Shown here: positions 49,512 through 62,523 of the stretch, piece by piece
How positions within the stretch are numbered: position 1 is the first letter of the stretch
How the letters are laid out: each line of letters starts with the position of its first letter
Source of the DNA: Phragmites australis
Taxonomy: Eukaryota; Streptophyta; Magnoliopsida; Poales; Poaceae
Assembly (NCBI RefSeq): GCF_958298935.1
Contig: NC_084934.1
Coordinates: forward strand, 2,668,501 to 2,732,500
Reading direction: 5' to 3'
DNA: 64,000 nt
Position numbers and translations under genes: made by a program
Notes under the pieces: generated by a model
Databases searched by the model: none
What the model was told of the DNA's origin: nothing
What the model saw: only the letters and a program-made list of their open reading frames with translations

Positions 49512-49984
49512 GTAGCCCTCTAACTCTACTCAACAAGGAGGATTTCTGCAAGTGCCTACTCGAGTACAGCCAAGTTCAAGCATGGTCGAGTAAGGTAAAT
49601 CAAACTCACAATCGAAAGAATCGAATAAGGAGAAGTTCTATTCCGAGTATCAAGTGGAAATATTTTTAGGTCGAGTGCCCTGTTGTTATGCACACTCGAG
49701 ACTCAATAAGGGCTAGTAATGTCAACTTCTCGATATCCGTCTCTGAACAGAGTTAAAAACATCTCCAAAATTTGAAATGTTGGGTATAGGCACATTAAAT
49801 ACGATTAGATGGGCGTATTGAGATTTGTATGACACCATCATCCCGCTTTTCACGTCGATCAAAACATCATAATTTTTATCCGAAACAGAAACAATTTCCG
49901 AGTCTCATCTTGAGACAAGGACTATTTAATTATCTGAGGGGAGAACTTCACCGTCATTGTATTAGCCTCGTTGACTATCTTGTG

Positions 49985-50395
49985 AGTTGATCTTCAATCT
50001 TCAATGGATACAACCTTCTCTGATAGAAATGCTCCGGTGTGTATCCTTCTCTGATCACCGGACCATCCGGTGGGTTGTTCTATTTTGCCATCTTAGCAAA
50101 AATACTCCGGTGAGTACTCGAGCCTTAACACCAGACTATCCGGTGAGGTCTTTCTCCTTTGCTGAATATGCTCCGGTGAATACTGCCTTCAGTACACCGA
50201 ACCATCCAGTGGGAACAAATCTCCTGGGACTTCTCTAATTCAACCAAACTTTATTCTAGCTACGGTGGCTTCTTTATGTATTGCATCCAAAAGACCTACT
50301 AAAATATATACTTGACAAACATGTTAGTCTCATTGACTATGTTGTCATTAATCATCAAAATCACAATCATGGCCTAATAGGATCATTTTCGCTAC
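49985..50395 (-). mobile_element. Partial copia LTR inside the gypsy gag
   Basis: Matches the copia LTR at 30680-32317 over its minus-strand 5' part, from TGTAGCGAAAATGATCC (right edge, 50395) inwards, including the CACCGGACCATCCGGTG repeats. The rest of the LTR and the internal region are missing, so the other boundary is a deletion joint with gypsy 3' sequence. Confidence 0.8.
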
Positions 50396-51815
50396 ATCAA
50401 GACCTGGCAGGTCCATCAAGCGCGGTCAGTAGATAATTAGCCATTGCCTTGTTGTCATCGCCCGCTGCTCGAATAACCGTGGTATAGATCTGTAACCACT
50501 CGTTGGGGTTGATCTACCCATCATAATTCTGGATCGGTCATGCATTAAACTTCTTGGGCCATCGTATTGATCGAAGCTCGTGTACGAAAGCTTTGCAGCC
50601 TCCATTGAATTCTTCAGGTGGAGGAAGGGGAAGACTATCACGCCTGTTCCTTTTAGTAGGGGAGTCACGTCAACCATCTCGTCTTGGAGATCTGCAATCG
50701 TAATAACGGCGGTCGTCCTCATGGCATTCCTCACGGTGATTGTCTATCACTGTACATAGATCATGTCGATGTTGATGAATGCGATTCCTCAGTTCTTTCT
50801 GGTTCCTGCTCCTATGGGTAGGGTAGTTGCAGTTTGGCCCACAAAGTGGTGCTTGGGCTCGATCACCTGAGCTTCCCTCCTATGATCCCTTGACTTGGGG
50901 ATGCTCATGTCCGTGGCTCCTTGAGCCAGCCCCTTGCCGGCTGGGGCGTCTAGAGTTGCTAGGATTATTCGCTCAAGTAGTTTGAATCTAGGCCGCATTG
51001 AGTAGGGTCCTGACCTATTTAATCATATGGATTAAGGGATTCATTGGATCCAACTCTGAAAGGGATCTTAGAATTAGATGGGATCCCTAGATATTAGCAT
51101 CCAGTGTGTTGAGCACATCATTGTCCAGACTTGGTTGTGCTCGAGATGATACTGCTCCGCGGTTGCTATTCAGAGGGAGCTCGTTCCTCAATGCTTGAGC
51201 TACTGGCAGTGGAGGTGTGCCCACCGGAAGTCGTCATTGAAGACTAAGAGGTACCTGACCTCCTGCGGTCCATTGATGGAGAGGTGTGTCAAGGACACGT
51301 AAGGCTCCAGCTGCAGATGTCTCTGGTCGTATGTCGTGGGCAATGCCGGTACCATGAGCGACGGCTACCGCTACTAGATCCTTGGGAATTTTCGTGCCAT
51401 TGTTTACCATGGTATTTGGAGCTACCGTCATTGGGTCAGCAGGTAGGATATCGACTCCTCTAGCCATGAACACGAATCGATCTGTTCGGGTGCTCTGGCT
51501 AGTAATGAGTCACCGTCGAAGTCCATGCACTCGAGAATATTAGGCTCCTTGGGATCCCACTCAAGAAGTCTCACCTAGCGATATGCGTCTAATGGCCTGA
51601 ACTCGATAATACCGATGCGAATCAGTTCACCTTGATGGTCTCAGCAGAAGATCGTAGTTCCGAATGTGATCTCCGATCCGGCTAGGAGCGATTTGAGGGT
51701 GATCATTGTTGATCCATAGTGGTCGTAGAAGCCAACGTCAGAGAATTCGATGCAATTGTGCACTCGAGACATAGTCAATCCTGAAAAGCAGAAGTCCCCT
51801 ACCTGGCACGCCATT
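50396..51815 (-). pseudogene. Gypsy gag region, decayed
   Basis: Minus-strand readings resemble Ty3/gypsy gag leaders (FSDVGFYDHYGSTMITLKSL; ECMDFDGD) and the gag core with frame changes (NPNEWLQIYTTVIRAA in one frame, then MANYLLTALDGPARS). The core breaks off at 50396, exactly where the copia LTR begins. Numerous stops. Confidence 0.75.
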
Positions 51816-52417
51816 TGTCGAGGATTTGTTCCTGACAATGTGTCCGAAAATAACAGGGTTACCTTCGTGGATCAAAGATCGAACATAAAGCGAGGCACAC
51901 GTGATGTATACAGACAGGTTCGAGCGTTCAGTTGGAGTAATATCCTACTTCATGTGTTGATGATTATATGTATGTATTCACTCGAGTAAAGGTAATCTAG
52001 CTAACCTATTACAAAAAGTAGAACGAATCTAGTCTAATCTAGGGTTGAAGTCGCCGAGTTCCTCCTGCGCTAAGGTCTTGATGCCTGTCTCCAGTAGCCG
52101 GGAGAAAGAGAGTCTCTTTGAGACGATTTGGGTCCCTACCTTATATACAGGTGATGTACCGTCTCCTATCCACCCCCAATTGGTAGGGAGTCATTTTCCT
52201 TGTTGTCCAAGTAGATAGATTTATCATGGATACTAGTCTTCTTGAGTTGGGTAAACAATCGAGACCTTCTTAATATACACCTTCTGAATTTCGGGTGTAT
52301 CAAGTACCGCAGATTCAGTTTCATACTGTTCGGAGTTGTTAAATATGCACACAGCATACCCCATCCGTATATGGTACACTGCTTATGCGTATATACCCCA
52401 TAGTTAGATATTCGACA
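51816..52417 (-). repeat. 5' LTR of the gypsy element
   Basis: A 602-base LTR, about 80-85% alike its partner by eye, pointing to an old insertion. Confidence 0.92.
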
Positions 52418-52422
52418 ATATC

Positions 52423-55400
52423 TATATTCCTATAAAATACACGAATTGTAGTTGATCGATCTCTACCGTTCACCCGAGTTAATTAAATAGTCATCATGCA
52501 AAATTGAATATCATTTCTTCTTCTAAAAATACATTTAATATCTCATTATTTATCTTCCATACCTAAATATCAAATATTTATCTTTTATATATTTTAAAAA
52601 TACAGTCAATCTTCAATTATTTCACGTGTGTAACAGTGCTCGTAAACCGTCGAGCCTGCATGTCTGCATGCATGCACGTAGATGTAGTGTAGCCTTTAAC
52701 CAAATACTGCTCAGGGTCTGCTAAAGCCTGCGCTGCCGCTGCATGCATGCAGGCCAATGAGCGGACACGTACGTACAAGCGTGCATGCTAGCTAGGTACC
52801 CTCCATGCATCACGCACGATCACTACGTAGCTCTGTATATACCTATGCTTCTTCGAGTGAAAAATATATTCGGCCATCACATGTTTTAATTTATGTTTGT
52901 GTGTTTCTTAATTGTGGAGCACTTAACAAAATCAACGTACCTCAACTCCTCAGGGCAAATGCAGTAGACAAAATAATTTGAAAAAGGAAAACAATCGGAA
53001 ATGCTTATATCCGTGCAGGCGTGTATAAATATTTAAGCTGCTCTTGCTTTGTCATGCCTAACTGCTTTAGATATATTGGTCAATATATCAGATGAGAGGG
53101 CCAGAAGGGAACATGCATGGTCACATAACCCAACAAAAAACAACTTTAGCAGCTCAATATATTGCCTCCAAAAGATGGAAGGATGCATCGCATCATAGGC
53201 TGCATACCTAGCAGCTGCGTGGTAGGCTGGTAGCTAGCTCGGCCATGCATGGTCGCACGCACGCAAGACCATGCCGTGTGTGTTTTACCACCGTTGGATC
53301 TAAAATGTATGAATAGCTTATGGGAGTCTTTCTCTTAGAGATCTTACAGAATTTACTTCCGCTCCGACCTCACAACTTTTAGCATGTTCTACTGTTCTAG
53401 ACATTTTCGGGCGTGACAAGAGGCAACTAGACGAGTATTTGCAGCAAGAAACCACACGGTTCTCAGCTCCTTATATATTTAGAGGTTTGCTGGCACAAGG
53501 GGTTTAGATTACAACAAAATCAGAGATAGAGATAGAGAGATACACGACTTGCCGGACGTGCTACAGTATCTCGGCAATGCAACAAGTAACTGAATCTTGT
53601 TCACATATTCTATCTCTCCGGTCATATTGTTTAACAGCCCCAAAATCGCGCGACACCACGGTACGTTGGGCAACTAAAAAGACCATCGAATCACTAGTTG
53701 CTCAAAGGAGGAAGCATCAGATCTGATTGTGTCCCCAAGCGCCCTTTTTTAGGGGGACACTGCTTATACCCAATATATACATCGTGTTCTCTCTTCGGGC
53801 TCTCTGCAATATAATGCTTCCGTGCATGCATTGCATATACGTACGTACGTGCTTTAGTTAGTTAGCACTTTGATATATACGGCGTCCGAATGGTAACGAA
53901 CTTGAATCAAACTTCAATGTGAGATAGATGCTGTGCAACGGCCAACAGGATTGCATTTTACTTGATCATGCAGGTGCCTTTGATAAAGTTACAATTTTTG
54001 GCACCCCGGCCGATGTCCTGAATTAATCCAACAGTGTGAAACGAATCTATTACCTATATTAAAGGGTCAAGATTGGAAGTAATTATAGGATTATGTTAGG
54101 TAGCTGCTATTTATGTGGGTCCTGTGTGTGTACATACATATATTACGATACATATACGTATGTGTATATGTATATATATGTATATGTATACATAATTTTT
54201 GCAAAATTCTAGAAAATAGCGAAAGTAATAATAGTTATATTGATAAATCAGTTGAAATAATCTAAAATGCATAGGAAAATATCTAAAACTCAAAAAATAT
54301 AAAACAAATTTAGTTAGGTTCGTATTGATATCGTCTACATGTTAAAATTATGTGCATGCATGAAAGTACAACTTTTTTCTATAATTAAATTAATATGTTA
54401 AATAGTACTAAATTCATAAATAAATATTGAGATGCCTAAAATTAATAAACCTAATTTTTTTTAGTCTTCTTTTATTATGCTCTGTCTAAAAAAAGGGACG
54501 CAAAGTAGAAGCGCCAATCCGTCTAATTTACCAAAAGTTGTGATCGCCCTTACTAAGAAGGAGGTGCACCGTACCCTGCTGCATGCAGGTTCGAACTCAG
54601 GTAGACGTTGGTGCTCGTGCACCCTCTATCGGCGAAGCATTTCCATACAAGTTTACTTCCCCTTGCTAGTGACGAATTTCCATTCATTTACGTACGTACG
54701 TGCACACATGAGCTTGCATATCCATGTCATTTTCCTTGGTTAAGTATATATAGTAATGTACATTTGGGTACGCGAGACAAACATATATAGTCAGAAATGA
54801 TGCGGCAGGCATGCCTTTGACGACATCTACTTGTGCCCGCATGCTCTTAACATCATCCATCGCATCACGTGAACTGGTAGCTTTTGCAGAAAAAGAAAAG
54901 AAGGCCCGGCCCTTATCCGAAATCCACGACATGGCATCGTGCTTGCATGCATGCACGCATGAACTCGATCGGCACGTACGTACGTACGTACGATCGATCA
55001 AGACATGCATGCATGCACTGATGCATGGCAATGCCATGCATGCAGCGATTAAGCAAGGCAAAGCGACTTTCTAGCACCGACCGCTACCTGTGGACACACC
55101 GGCCGTGCCTAATCTCCATCTTTTTATTTGCAACTCGCAGTTGCTGCCATGAAAAACAACATGCACGTACAATCTGCAGATCGATCGAGCGGCCCTTTCG
55201 GTCATCGGATCGACCGACCGTCGATACTCAATCAGTCGACGTAAACACGTCGACCCGATGCAAGTGGTCACGATTGAGGGGTGATGCATGGATTGGATTG
55301 ATTGGTACGTACGGATCGATGCGGCCGTGGGCCTTCATGTTCAAGCAGCCTTTGCCCTTTGATTTGGCATGCATGCATGGGTCAGCAGCGCTCAGCAGAA

Positions 55401-57100
55401 CCCCACTACTGGAAAATCAGGTATTTAAACTTTGACCATTAGTGTATAAATATTCACACTTCCTACATTTTATCTCTGACCCGTGTGAACACGCCACCGC
55501 CGAATTAGGGGAGGGGGATTTTCAGGGTGGATGATTCAGGTGCTAAATTTAGAAGGAGGCTAGGGTGACGGTCGGATCGGCGGTGGGTGGTGGGTTGACG
55601 GCAGGGGAGTGTGAAAATGGAGTGGTTAGCATAGCGGGGTGGAGTGATCCGGCAGCGAGAATGCCGCAGAAGACAGCTAGGGTAGGCGGGAGGCGGGGGG
55701 TGCGTGCGAGAGCTAGAAGACAGTTATGAGGGTATCCAACGGCTCACAGCCATCGCTAGAAAATTAGGCTTCTGAAAAAAACAATACCCATAAATATAAG
55801 TATATAACATACAGTACCATTTCCATTTTAACAAAGAGCTAGCATCCCCCTTTAACAAATCTAACACGCAATACTATTTCCAGTTTAACAAAGAGTATAT
55901 TTTGCTTTCCAAAAATGTCGTCAGTCAAAGTTTACATAGATGCAGACGGTATAGCAGTGCAATGAACTAGGACCTGTAGCTCATGCATGGAGCACGTAGG
56001 CAGTAATAGGGGTATAGCAGTACGTTGTTCAAACTTTAAATGTTGACTTGCTGCGGCAGTGGACATGCTGCAGGTGCCACTAGATGCATGGGAGGCATGC
56101 AGACTTGCAGAGGCCGAGGTGTGATGCTGATGGATGCATGGGTGCAGCTGGCTAGCTACCCGGCCGGCCCTAGCTCTCGTGCCGCCGTGCGTGCGTGCGT
56201 GCACGGCCGGGGAATCGATCAAGGCGCGGCAAGGCCAAGGGGAAGCGACCAAGCATGCATGTTGGAGCGAAAGAGAGAAAGGCATGCATGGCGATGGCAT
56301 GGCCTGGTCGGTCTGGTCGACTGATCCGGATCTCGAAACGAAAAGGCTACACCTGCACCTGCTTGCTCTGGCTTTAATTGGCGCGTGCGATCTGCGATGG
56401 CTGGCATGTGTACTCGCGGCTTGCCTGGGGGAGGAGGGGGAGGCGCTTTATATTGCCTCGCACAAGCGGAACGCGTCAAAAAGATCGGCATCGGCGCTGG
56501 CGCCGGCGCCGGCGACGGCCCTGGCTGGCCGGCCCGGAGAACGACATCACGGCATTGGCGCCGGTGGTACGTACGTCCCCGACCCGGAGGACGAAACCAC
56601 GGGATGGAGGCGGTGTCATCAGTCAGGTCAGGGGGCTCTCAAGGCTTGCTCGCTCGCGTGGTCCCTCTGGATGGTACAAAAAGCCAGTGCAGCTAGGTAA
56701 GCTAGCCCGTTCTGAGAGAAGTAGGAGCCCGTTTCTCTCCACAACAGGAGCCCAGTGCAAGAATGCGACTGCTGTGATCCTGAAAGCTAGTGAGCGAAGC
56801 TTATGTTAACAAAATAGAGAGAGAGGGGGAGAGAGAACATCTAAAAAAGCAGAGAAAAATTAAACTCAGCACGATGTGAGATATACTTTTTAGAAAATAC
56901 ACAGGAACTATTCAAAGACTTTACCAGTGTAATAAATTTGCAGGAGCTATGCTTTTTAGAAAATATACATAAAAGCATGGGAGATGCTATTTGTCAGGGA
57001 GCCCAATTACAATCGTCGGATGCAGGTTTATCCGATGATCCAACCGTTTCTCTTCCACCTCCCAGTCCTTTTTGTCTTTTGCAGGTTTTTGCTTTCTTTC
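52423..57100. other. Gene-free stretch rich in CATGCATG and GTAC repeats
   Basis: No gene recognised. Notable are dense CATGCATG/TGCATGCA (RY-type) motifs at 52.6-52.8, 53.2, 54.9-55.4 and 56.0-56.3 kb, and GTACGTACGTACGTAC near 54975. A GC-rich block at 56.2-56.75 kb contains many long frames on both strands, but none matches a known family. 55440-55790 resembles the GC-rich insertion at 20.65 kb. Confidence 0.4.
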
Positions 57101-58448
57101 TCCTATTTCACTGTCGGTTCGAAAATAACCGACAGTGATAAGGTATCGCTAATGGTTTTAAACCGTCATATCTAACTGTGAGCCGCTACGAACCGACGAT
57201 AGTGATATCAACTATCACTACCAGTTCAAAAGCTCACTGACAGAGCAATAATTAAGCCAATAAAAAAACGACAGTGATAATCCATTTATGCTGACCCGTA
57301 TTCCAAACAATGATAAGAATTATCACTACCAGTTAAAATGCTCACTAACGAAGCAATAATTGAGTGAATATGAAACAATCGTGATAATTATTATCTCTAC
57401 TGGTTCGTATACCAAACCGAAGGTGATAATGTTTCTATAAATCCGGAGCCCGTCTCCCTCAGTTTGCATCTCATCTCACTTCGCTCCCAATCTCCAGAAG
57501 TCGTTCTCGAGGGGGTAATAGTAGTCGAAGTGGCGCAATGGTCACCATCACCAGTTCGGCCACCTCTACCCTTCGGGCCCATCTTCCACATCCTCCAAGC
57601 CCGTCCCCATCTCCTGAGCCTGAGCCACCTCGTTGCCACCCTTGTTTCCGTGAGCCCTTGCTGTCTACAGAGTCCGTCGCTAACCTCACCATCTCCCGAG
57701 CCCGCCACCCCGTCTCCCCATCTCCCAAGCTTGTCTTCCCGTCTTCGTCTCCCCAATTAAATGAGTGGCAAGTTGAGTATTCAAGATTATAGCAATAGAC
57801 ATATCTAAATGAGTGGTAGAAAACACATTTGTTTTAAGATAATTATGTTTTCATCATTCATTTAGATGTACTATTGTCATTAAGATACTGTAAGATGTAA
57901 ATTGGATGGTGCAAGGTGATTGTATCTTTTGATGTATAGTGCAATAATAGAAGCCTAGATCCTAAGTCGAAAAGCTTCTGGTACACCAGCTTTGCGACAT
58001 CTATTCCTATTTGTCATTGCGGTTTCAACAAGATTATAGTTTCAAATTAGAATCAAGCTTAGCATGGGAATCATTGTGACTTGCGGTGCAAAATAGCTAG
58101 CTAGGAGCTCTGAGTAGTTTTGCACTGTAGGGCACATTGATCCTAATATTGATTGAGATTTTGCTACGAATGTAAATTTAGATATAAAATACTCTACCAT
58201 AAACATTTTAGTATGGGGTTTCTGTCTCAAGTTTGAAATCAAATTTGAGATAAATTCTCATGCCGAAGAGTTTAAGATAGAATATTTTTACACATATTGA
58301 TGGATTATCACTGTCGGTTTAAGACTAAAATTGACAATGATAAATTATCATTATCGGTTCTCAGTTTGAACCGACAGTGATACTTACTATCATTGCCAAT
58401 AGTGATGTTAGTTTTAAACCGACAATAATAACATGTTGTGTAGCAGTG
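57100..58448. mobile_element. CACTA-like element, right end visible
   Basis: The right end is ...TGTTGTGTAGCAGTG, i.e. inverted CACTGCTACACAACA, as in CACTA elements. Both flanks are filled with ACCGACAGTGATA / TATCACTGTCGGT subterminal motifs (57110-57420 and 58305-58440). The left end was not found, so the start is where the repeats begin. The middle holds a C-rich stretch with frames on both strands (57464-57760) that I do not recognise. Confidence 0.65.
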
Positions 58449-59302
58449 CTCCCTGCCGGCCATGTCTAGCCTATCATTTTCCTTAAACCAGTAATAATAC
58501 TTACCATCGTTAGTGATTCCCACTAGCCATGTCCACCCTACCTTCTTCCTTCGTTTCTAACAGCGCTCCCGCCGCCGGATTTGCAACTATCGCCCCTACG
58601 TCGCTAGCAGCCATGATTTGCCTCTCCGCGCTGTCCATCGGCAATCTTCCGCCACCCTGGCCGTCGCCGGCGAATTGAAGCTGCTAGCGGGATCGATCAG
58701 AATCACGCATGCCGAATGGCGTGCGGTGCAGACACGAGAAAAAGGAGGGAGGCATGCAGATGCAGTGCAGAGAGATGCGGGAAAGCGGGGGTGGCGTGAT
58801 CTGATCACGCCGCGCACTTTGTCTCGCTCCTTTGACCGCATCTCCCATTCCATGCATGCATCGGGCGAGCCGTTGGTCGTTACAACCAGGCCAGATGAGC
58901 TAGCTGATCCGATCCTCACAATCACCGATGAGCTATTGGAGCATACTCCAAATTTGAATTTGAATTTGAATTTGTTTACCATCCTTTGAGGTCGATCGAA
59001 ATTCTTGTAGACGTGCCTCTTGTTGTTGAATTTTCCTTATTTTTTCTTTTTCATCATAGTGTACAAGCCGGCCCCACAAAAGGTCGTAGCAGATTGCAGG
59101 AAGAGGTAGCAAGATCTGCTCGTGGCTAGCTTGTGTCTTTAGTCCTCCGTCCGTTCGCTGTGACAGATGATGCATCGTCGATCTAACCGTTTGATGCCCT
59201 GCGAGGACGTAGGAGGGTACGATCGACGGTTAAGCACGTACCGAGAGCTACGTGAACGTGACGTGCGTGATGCTTGCGACCTGCGGAGAATCACGTTGAA
59301 CG

Positions 59303-59341
<39 letters not shown>

Positions 59342-59870
59342 GGCCGGCCGGCGGCTGATGAATTCGGGGATGTCCCTCTGTCGGCCTGCTGTCGGCTGCT
59401 GCCGTGACGTCGGTCCGTCTTCCCTCCCACCACGCCGTCTGTCGCATATGTGTATCCGTCACCGTAGCAAGTTCATGCATGTAACTACATCTATGTATAG
59501 GGTGTGTTGTTACTGGGCGAGGTTTAGTAGAACTATATATCGTATAATTATATTTGTTAAAAAATAAGTGTTTTAGTGTTTGTATCTGCTTGGATAGATG
59601 GATCTGAGTTTCAGTTTAGTTGACTATATCTTAGGTCATGTGAGCGAATGTAAGAGTTACGATTACGATTTGTTACTCATGTGAAAATGATTTTGGGACA
59701 CTTACAAGTCAACACGTCTACTTGAGTGGATGCAGAGTATATATCCATCGAGCTAGGCTCCGGAGTGAAGCTTGAATTGAGTTTCACTCTCGAGCCAGGA
59801 TGATATTGTATATTTGTACTTGTTGGGTCAGGTTGCAACAGTAGATATAGGCAACCAAACGGAATTTTTT
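58449..59870. other. Gene-free stretch with (GA)n microsatellite at 59305-59340
   Basis: No gene recognised. The plus-strand frame at 58618-58989 (123 codons) ends in a six-base tandem repeat (AATTTG, four or more units) and looks like chance in GC-rich DNA. The 36-base GA tract is pure. Confidence 0.45.
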
Positions 59871-62523
59871 TTCTGGATCCGGTGCTTGTACTACTGTTGT
59901 CACCGAATCATCCGGTGTTTATAGTAAAGTTGAGCTGTTGGAGCAGCGGCTAGTTGATGGGTTTGAAGCTGTGGTAGTGTAGGTTCTTTTCATATGGTAG
60001 TTGCTTGTGTATTTCTCTTTCTTATGAGCACCCTACATGGTTTATTAGCTGTAGGTTTCTTATATGACACTAGTTTACAATTGGTATTCTTTGTGCCATG
60101 AACTAATCTATAGGGTACCTCCTCATTGTTATCAATAATAAATGCATATCTCTCACAAGTTTGTAACACTTGTATGCACATATTGAGGGGAGCATATCTT
60201 ATGGATTGTGATTTTGAATATGTGTTTCAAGTAATATCTTTTATAGTCTCATGGAGTGATCAACAAGTTCCCGGAGGTATGCAATGCTTAAAGGCTTCAA
60301 TTGGTATAATTGTCAATTCATTTTTACATTTAAGCTGCATCCATGCATGACATGGCTTAAACTTCATACCTCTACTTATTATCTAGTTATACATATATTT
60401 CTTTCCCATTATATGCATGCACATATATAGAGAGATTTTAGATTATATCATGTGAGTTTCATGAATTACATCCTTGTTTGTCTTTTTCAATTAAGATCAA
60501 TGCCTCCTATTCTTATAATTGGTATATCTTTTCAATCCGTATTAATTCCTTACAATTCTTCATAAGTGGTATTATTCATATGGATCATGTTTTATGAAGC
60601 TCTCTCCCAAATTCTCTAATGTTTTCCCTTGAGTTCAACATGCGTTTGCACCCTTTTTGAGATTGTTGATAAAGGGAGAGAATTTTGAGACCAAAAGGAG
60701 AGAATTTTGAGATGCAAGAGAAGCAAGCAAGATGCAAGAACTATCTTGGGTAGATTGTTGACAAAAGAGGATGCATCTCGGGTTGACAAAGGTGAAGAAA
60801 CTCTTGCATGAGTCGAATAAGGGAGATAGTGGCAATGGAGGTATGGTCTTGTGAATTTTTGAATTCATGTATTTTTCTTAATTGATATCATTTGTCTCTT
60901 ATTTTGGTTGTGTTGTCATCAATCACCAAAAATAGGGAGATTGTATCAACAATGATCTATTATGTTATGATTATGATTTTGGTGATTAATGACAACATAG
61001 CTATTGGGACTAACATGTTTAGTACGAATATATGTTAGTAAGTCTCATGGATGCAATACATGAAGAAGCCACAGAAGTCGAGACAAAGTTTGGACTGAAT
61101 TGGATAAGTCACAGGAAGAATGACCTCACCGGATGGTCCGCTGCTTAGGACTTTGTACATAACGGAGTATTCCTTTTGGATGTGTTATATTCATCGGATG
61201 GTCCAATGCTCAGAAGGCTATATACATCAGAGTGTTTTCACTCAGAAGAGGAAAATGAAGATCTCACTGGATGGTCCAATGATCAGAGTACTACACACCA
61301 GATGCCTACACCAGAGCATTTAACAGAAGCTGTGCAAATAAGGGAAGGAAATAATTTCAACACACCGGACGATCCGGTGATGAAGAAGTCAACGCACCAG
61401 AGTGTTTTCCAGAAAAAATGTCAAAGCAAATGAAGGTCAACACCAAAAGGTCTAATGATTAGAGGGTTTACACACCGGACTAATTGCATAGAGAAGAAGT
61501 GGCTCGGCTTGGCGCAAGACAACACACCGGATAGTCCAGTGATGGAAGTGAAGGATACACCAGACAATCCGGTGTTTAGAATGTATTTGAGTAGGGTTCC
61601 AATGGCTAGTTACTGATGCTGTACTCACTGGATGGTCCGGTGCTTGTACTTCTGTTATCACCAAATTATCTGGTGTTCATAGTGAAGTTGAGCTGTTGAA
61701 GCAACGGCTAGTTGGCGGGTTTGAGCTATACATACCCACTCACTCAGTCATTTGAAGGTGCTGGAATCCAGAGAATCTCATACACACTTGAGAAGACATC
61801 CAAGCCATCAAAATGCTTAAAGTGTTCATCCAAGGTGATTAAGCACAAGATTAGAAAGTGGTTAGTGCTTATAGGCCTAGAGTGAAGTGTTGCTAGGTGA
61901 TGCAACCTAGAGAGTGGATTAAGGAGCGATCCAACCGTCTATCGAGAGGTACGCTGACATCTTGGAGTCTTGGTGACTCGCTAGTAACTTGTTGACTTTC
62001 CGATTTGGTGTGGAACAGCGGCAAGAAGATTGTACGGGGACACAGATACCCTTGTCTTTGTGACTAAAGCTCTAAAGTGAAGACTACGCACAAGTGACCG
62101 AAAGGGATGTTAATGGTAAGACATCGTCTTGGTGGCTTGGTGGCTCATCGTGCTTGAGGTCTTGTCTTGGTGACTTGGTATCTTAAGAGCTGTGACCGGA
62201 AGAGACTTGGCGACCGGAAGCATATCCTTTGTAGAGCTCTAACGTAAGCTAGAGGTGACTTGTGTACCACCGATACCACAGGATAAAAATCATTTCTGCA
62301 GAGTTTGTCTCTCTACCTTATTTACATTTTAGCATTTACATACTTGTAATTTTACCTTGCTAGAGTAGGTTGTAATCCTCTTGAGCGGTAGAGTAGACAC
62401 ACTAGATAAATCTAGAACACATTTAGATAGAAATCAAGATAGGTTTATGTTGTTAAGTTTTTGAAGTCATTAGTTTCTAAATGTCCTAGTTCACCCTAAC
62501 TCTTAGGACGTCACTGTTTTGCA
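59871..62523 (+). mobile_element. Deleted copia element (same family as 30680-37035), plus orientation
   Basis: A ~105-base LTR fragment (59871-59975, matching ~61633-61735) is followed by the 3' part of the internal region (59976-60941, matching the reverse complement of ~32318-33400), a purine tract (AAAAATAGGGAGAT) and a full 3' LTR. Everything from inside the 5' LTR to late in the internal region is deleted. No coding potential remains. Confidence 0.8.
60942..62523 (+). repeat. 3' LTR of the deleted copia element (1582 bp)
   Basis: Starts TGTATCAACAATGATC after the purine tract and ends CACTGTTTTGCA. It shows the same repeated ACCGGA..ATCCGGTG motif series as the other LTRs of the family (61125-61680). 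Confidence 0.85.

Larger units (their letters stand above)
48947..52417 (-). mobile_element. Ty3/gypsy LTR retrotransposon, internally deleted
   Basis: Direct repeats 48947-49511 and 51816-52417 begin TGT(T/C)(A/G)A and end TTCGACA, and the element is flanked by a perfect 5-bp duplication ATATC (48942-48946, 52418-52422). Coding direction is minus: next to the right LTR a primer-binding site TGGCGTGCCAGGTAGGGG follows. Only gag-region sequence remains; protease, reverse transcriptase, RNase H and integrase are gone. A copia LTR fragment (49985-50395) sits where gag should continue, so the loss probably accompanied or followed that insertion. Confidence 0.93.

Noticed and set aside
56134..56809. 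Frames of 188 and 143 codons on the plus strand
   Set aside because: Several overlapping frames of similar length on both strands point to composition bias; no domain, no splice structure.
57464..57760. Proline/serine-rich frame of 98 codons
   Set aside because: C-rich interior of a CACTA-like element with equal frames on the other strand.
58618..58989. 123-codon plus-strand frame
   Set aside because: No recognisable motif; ends in a simple hexamer repeat.
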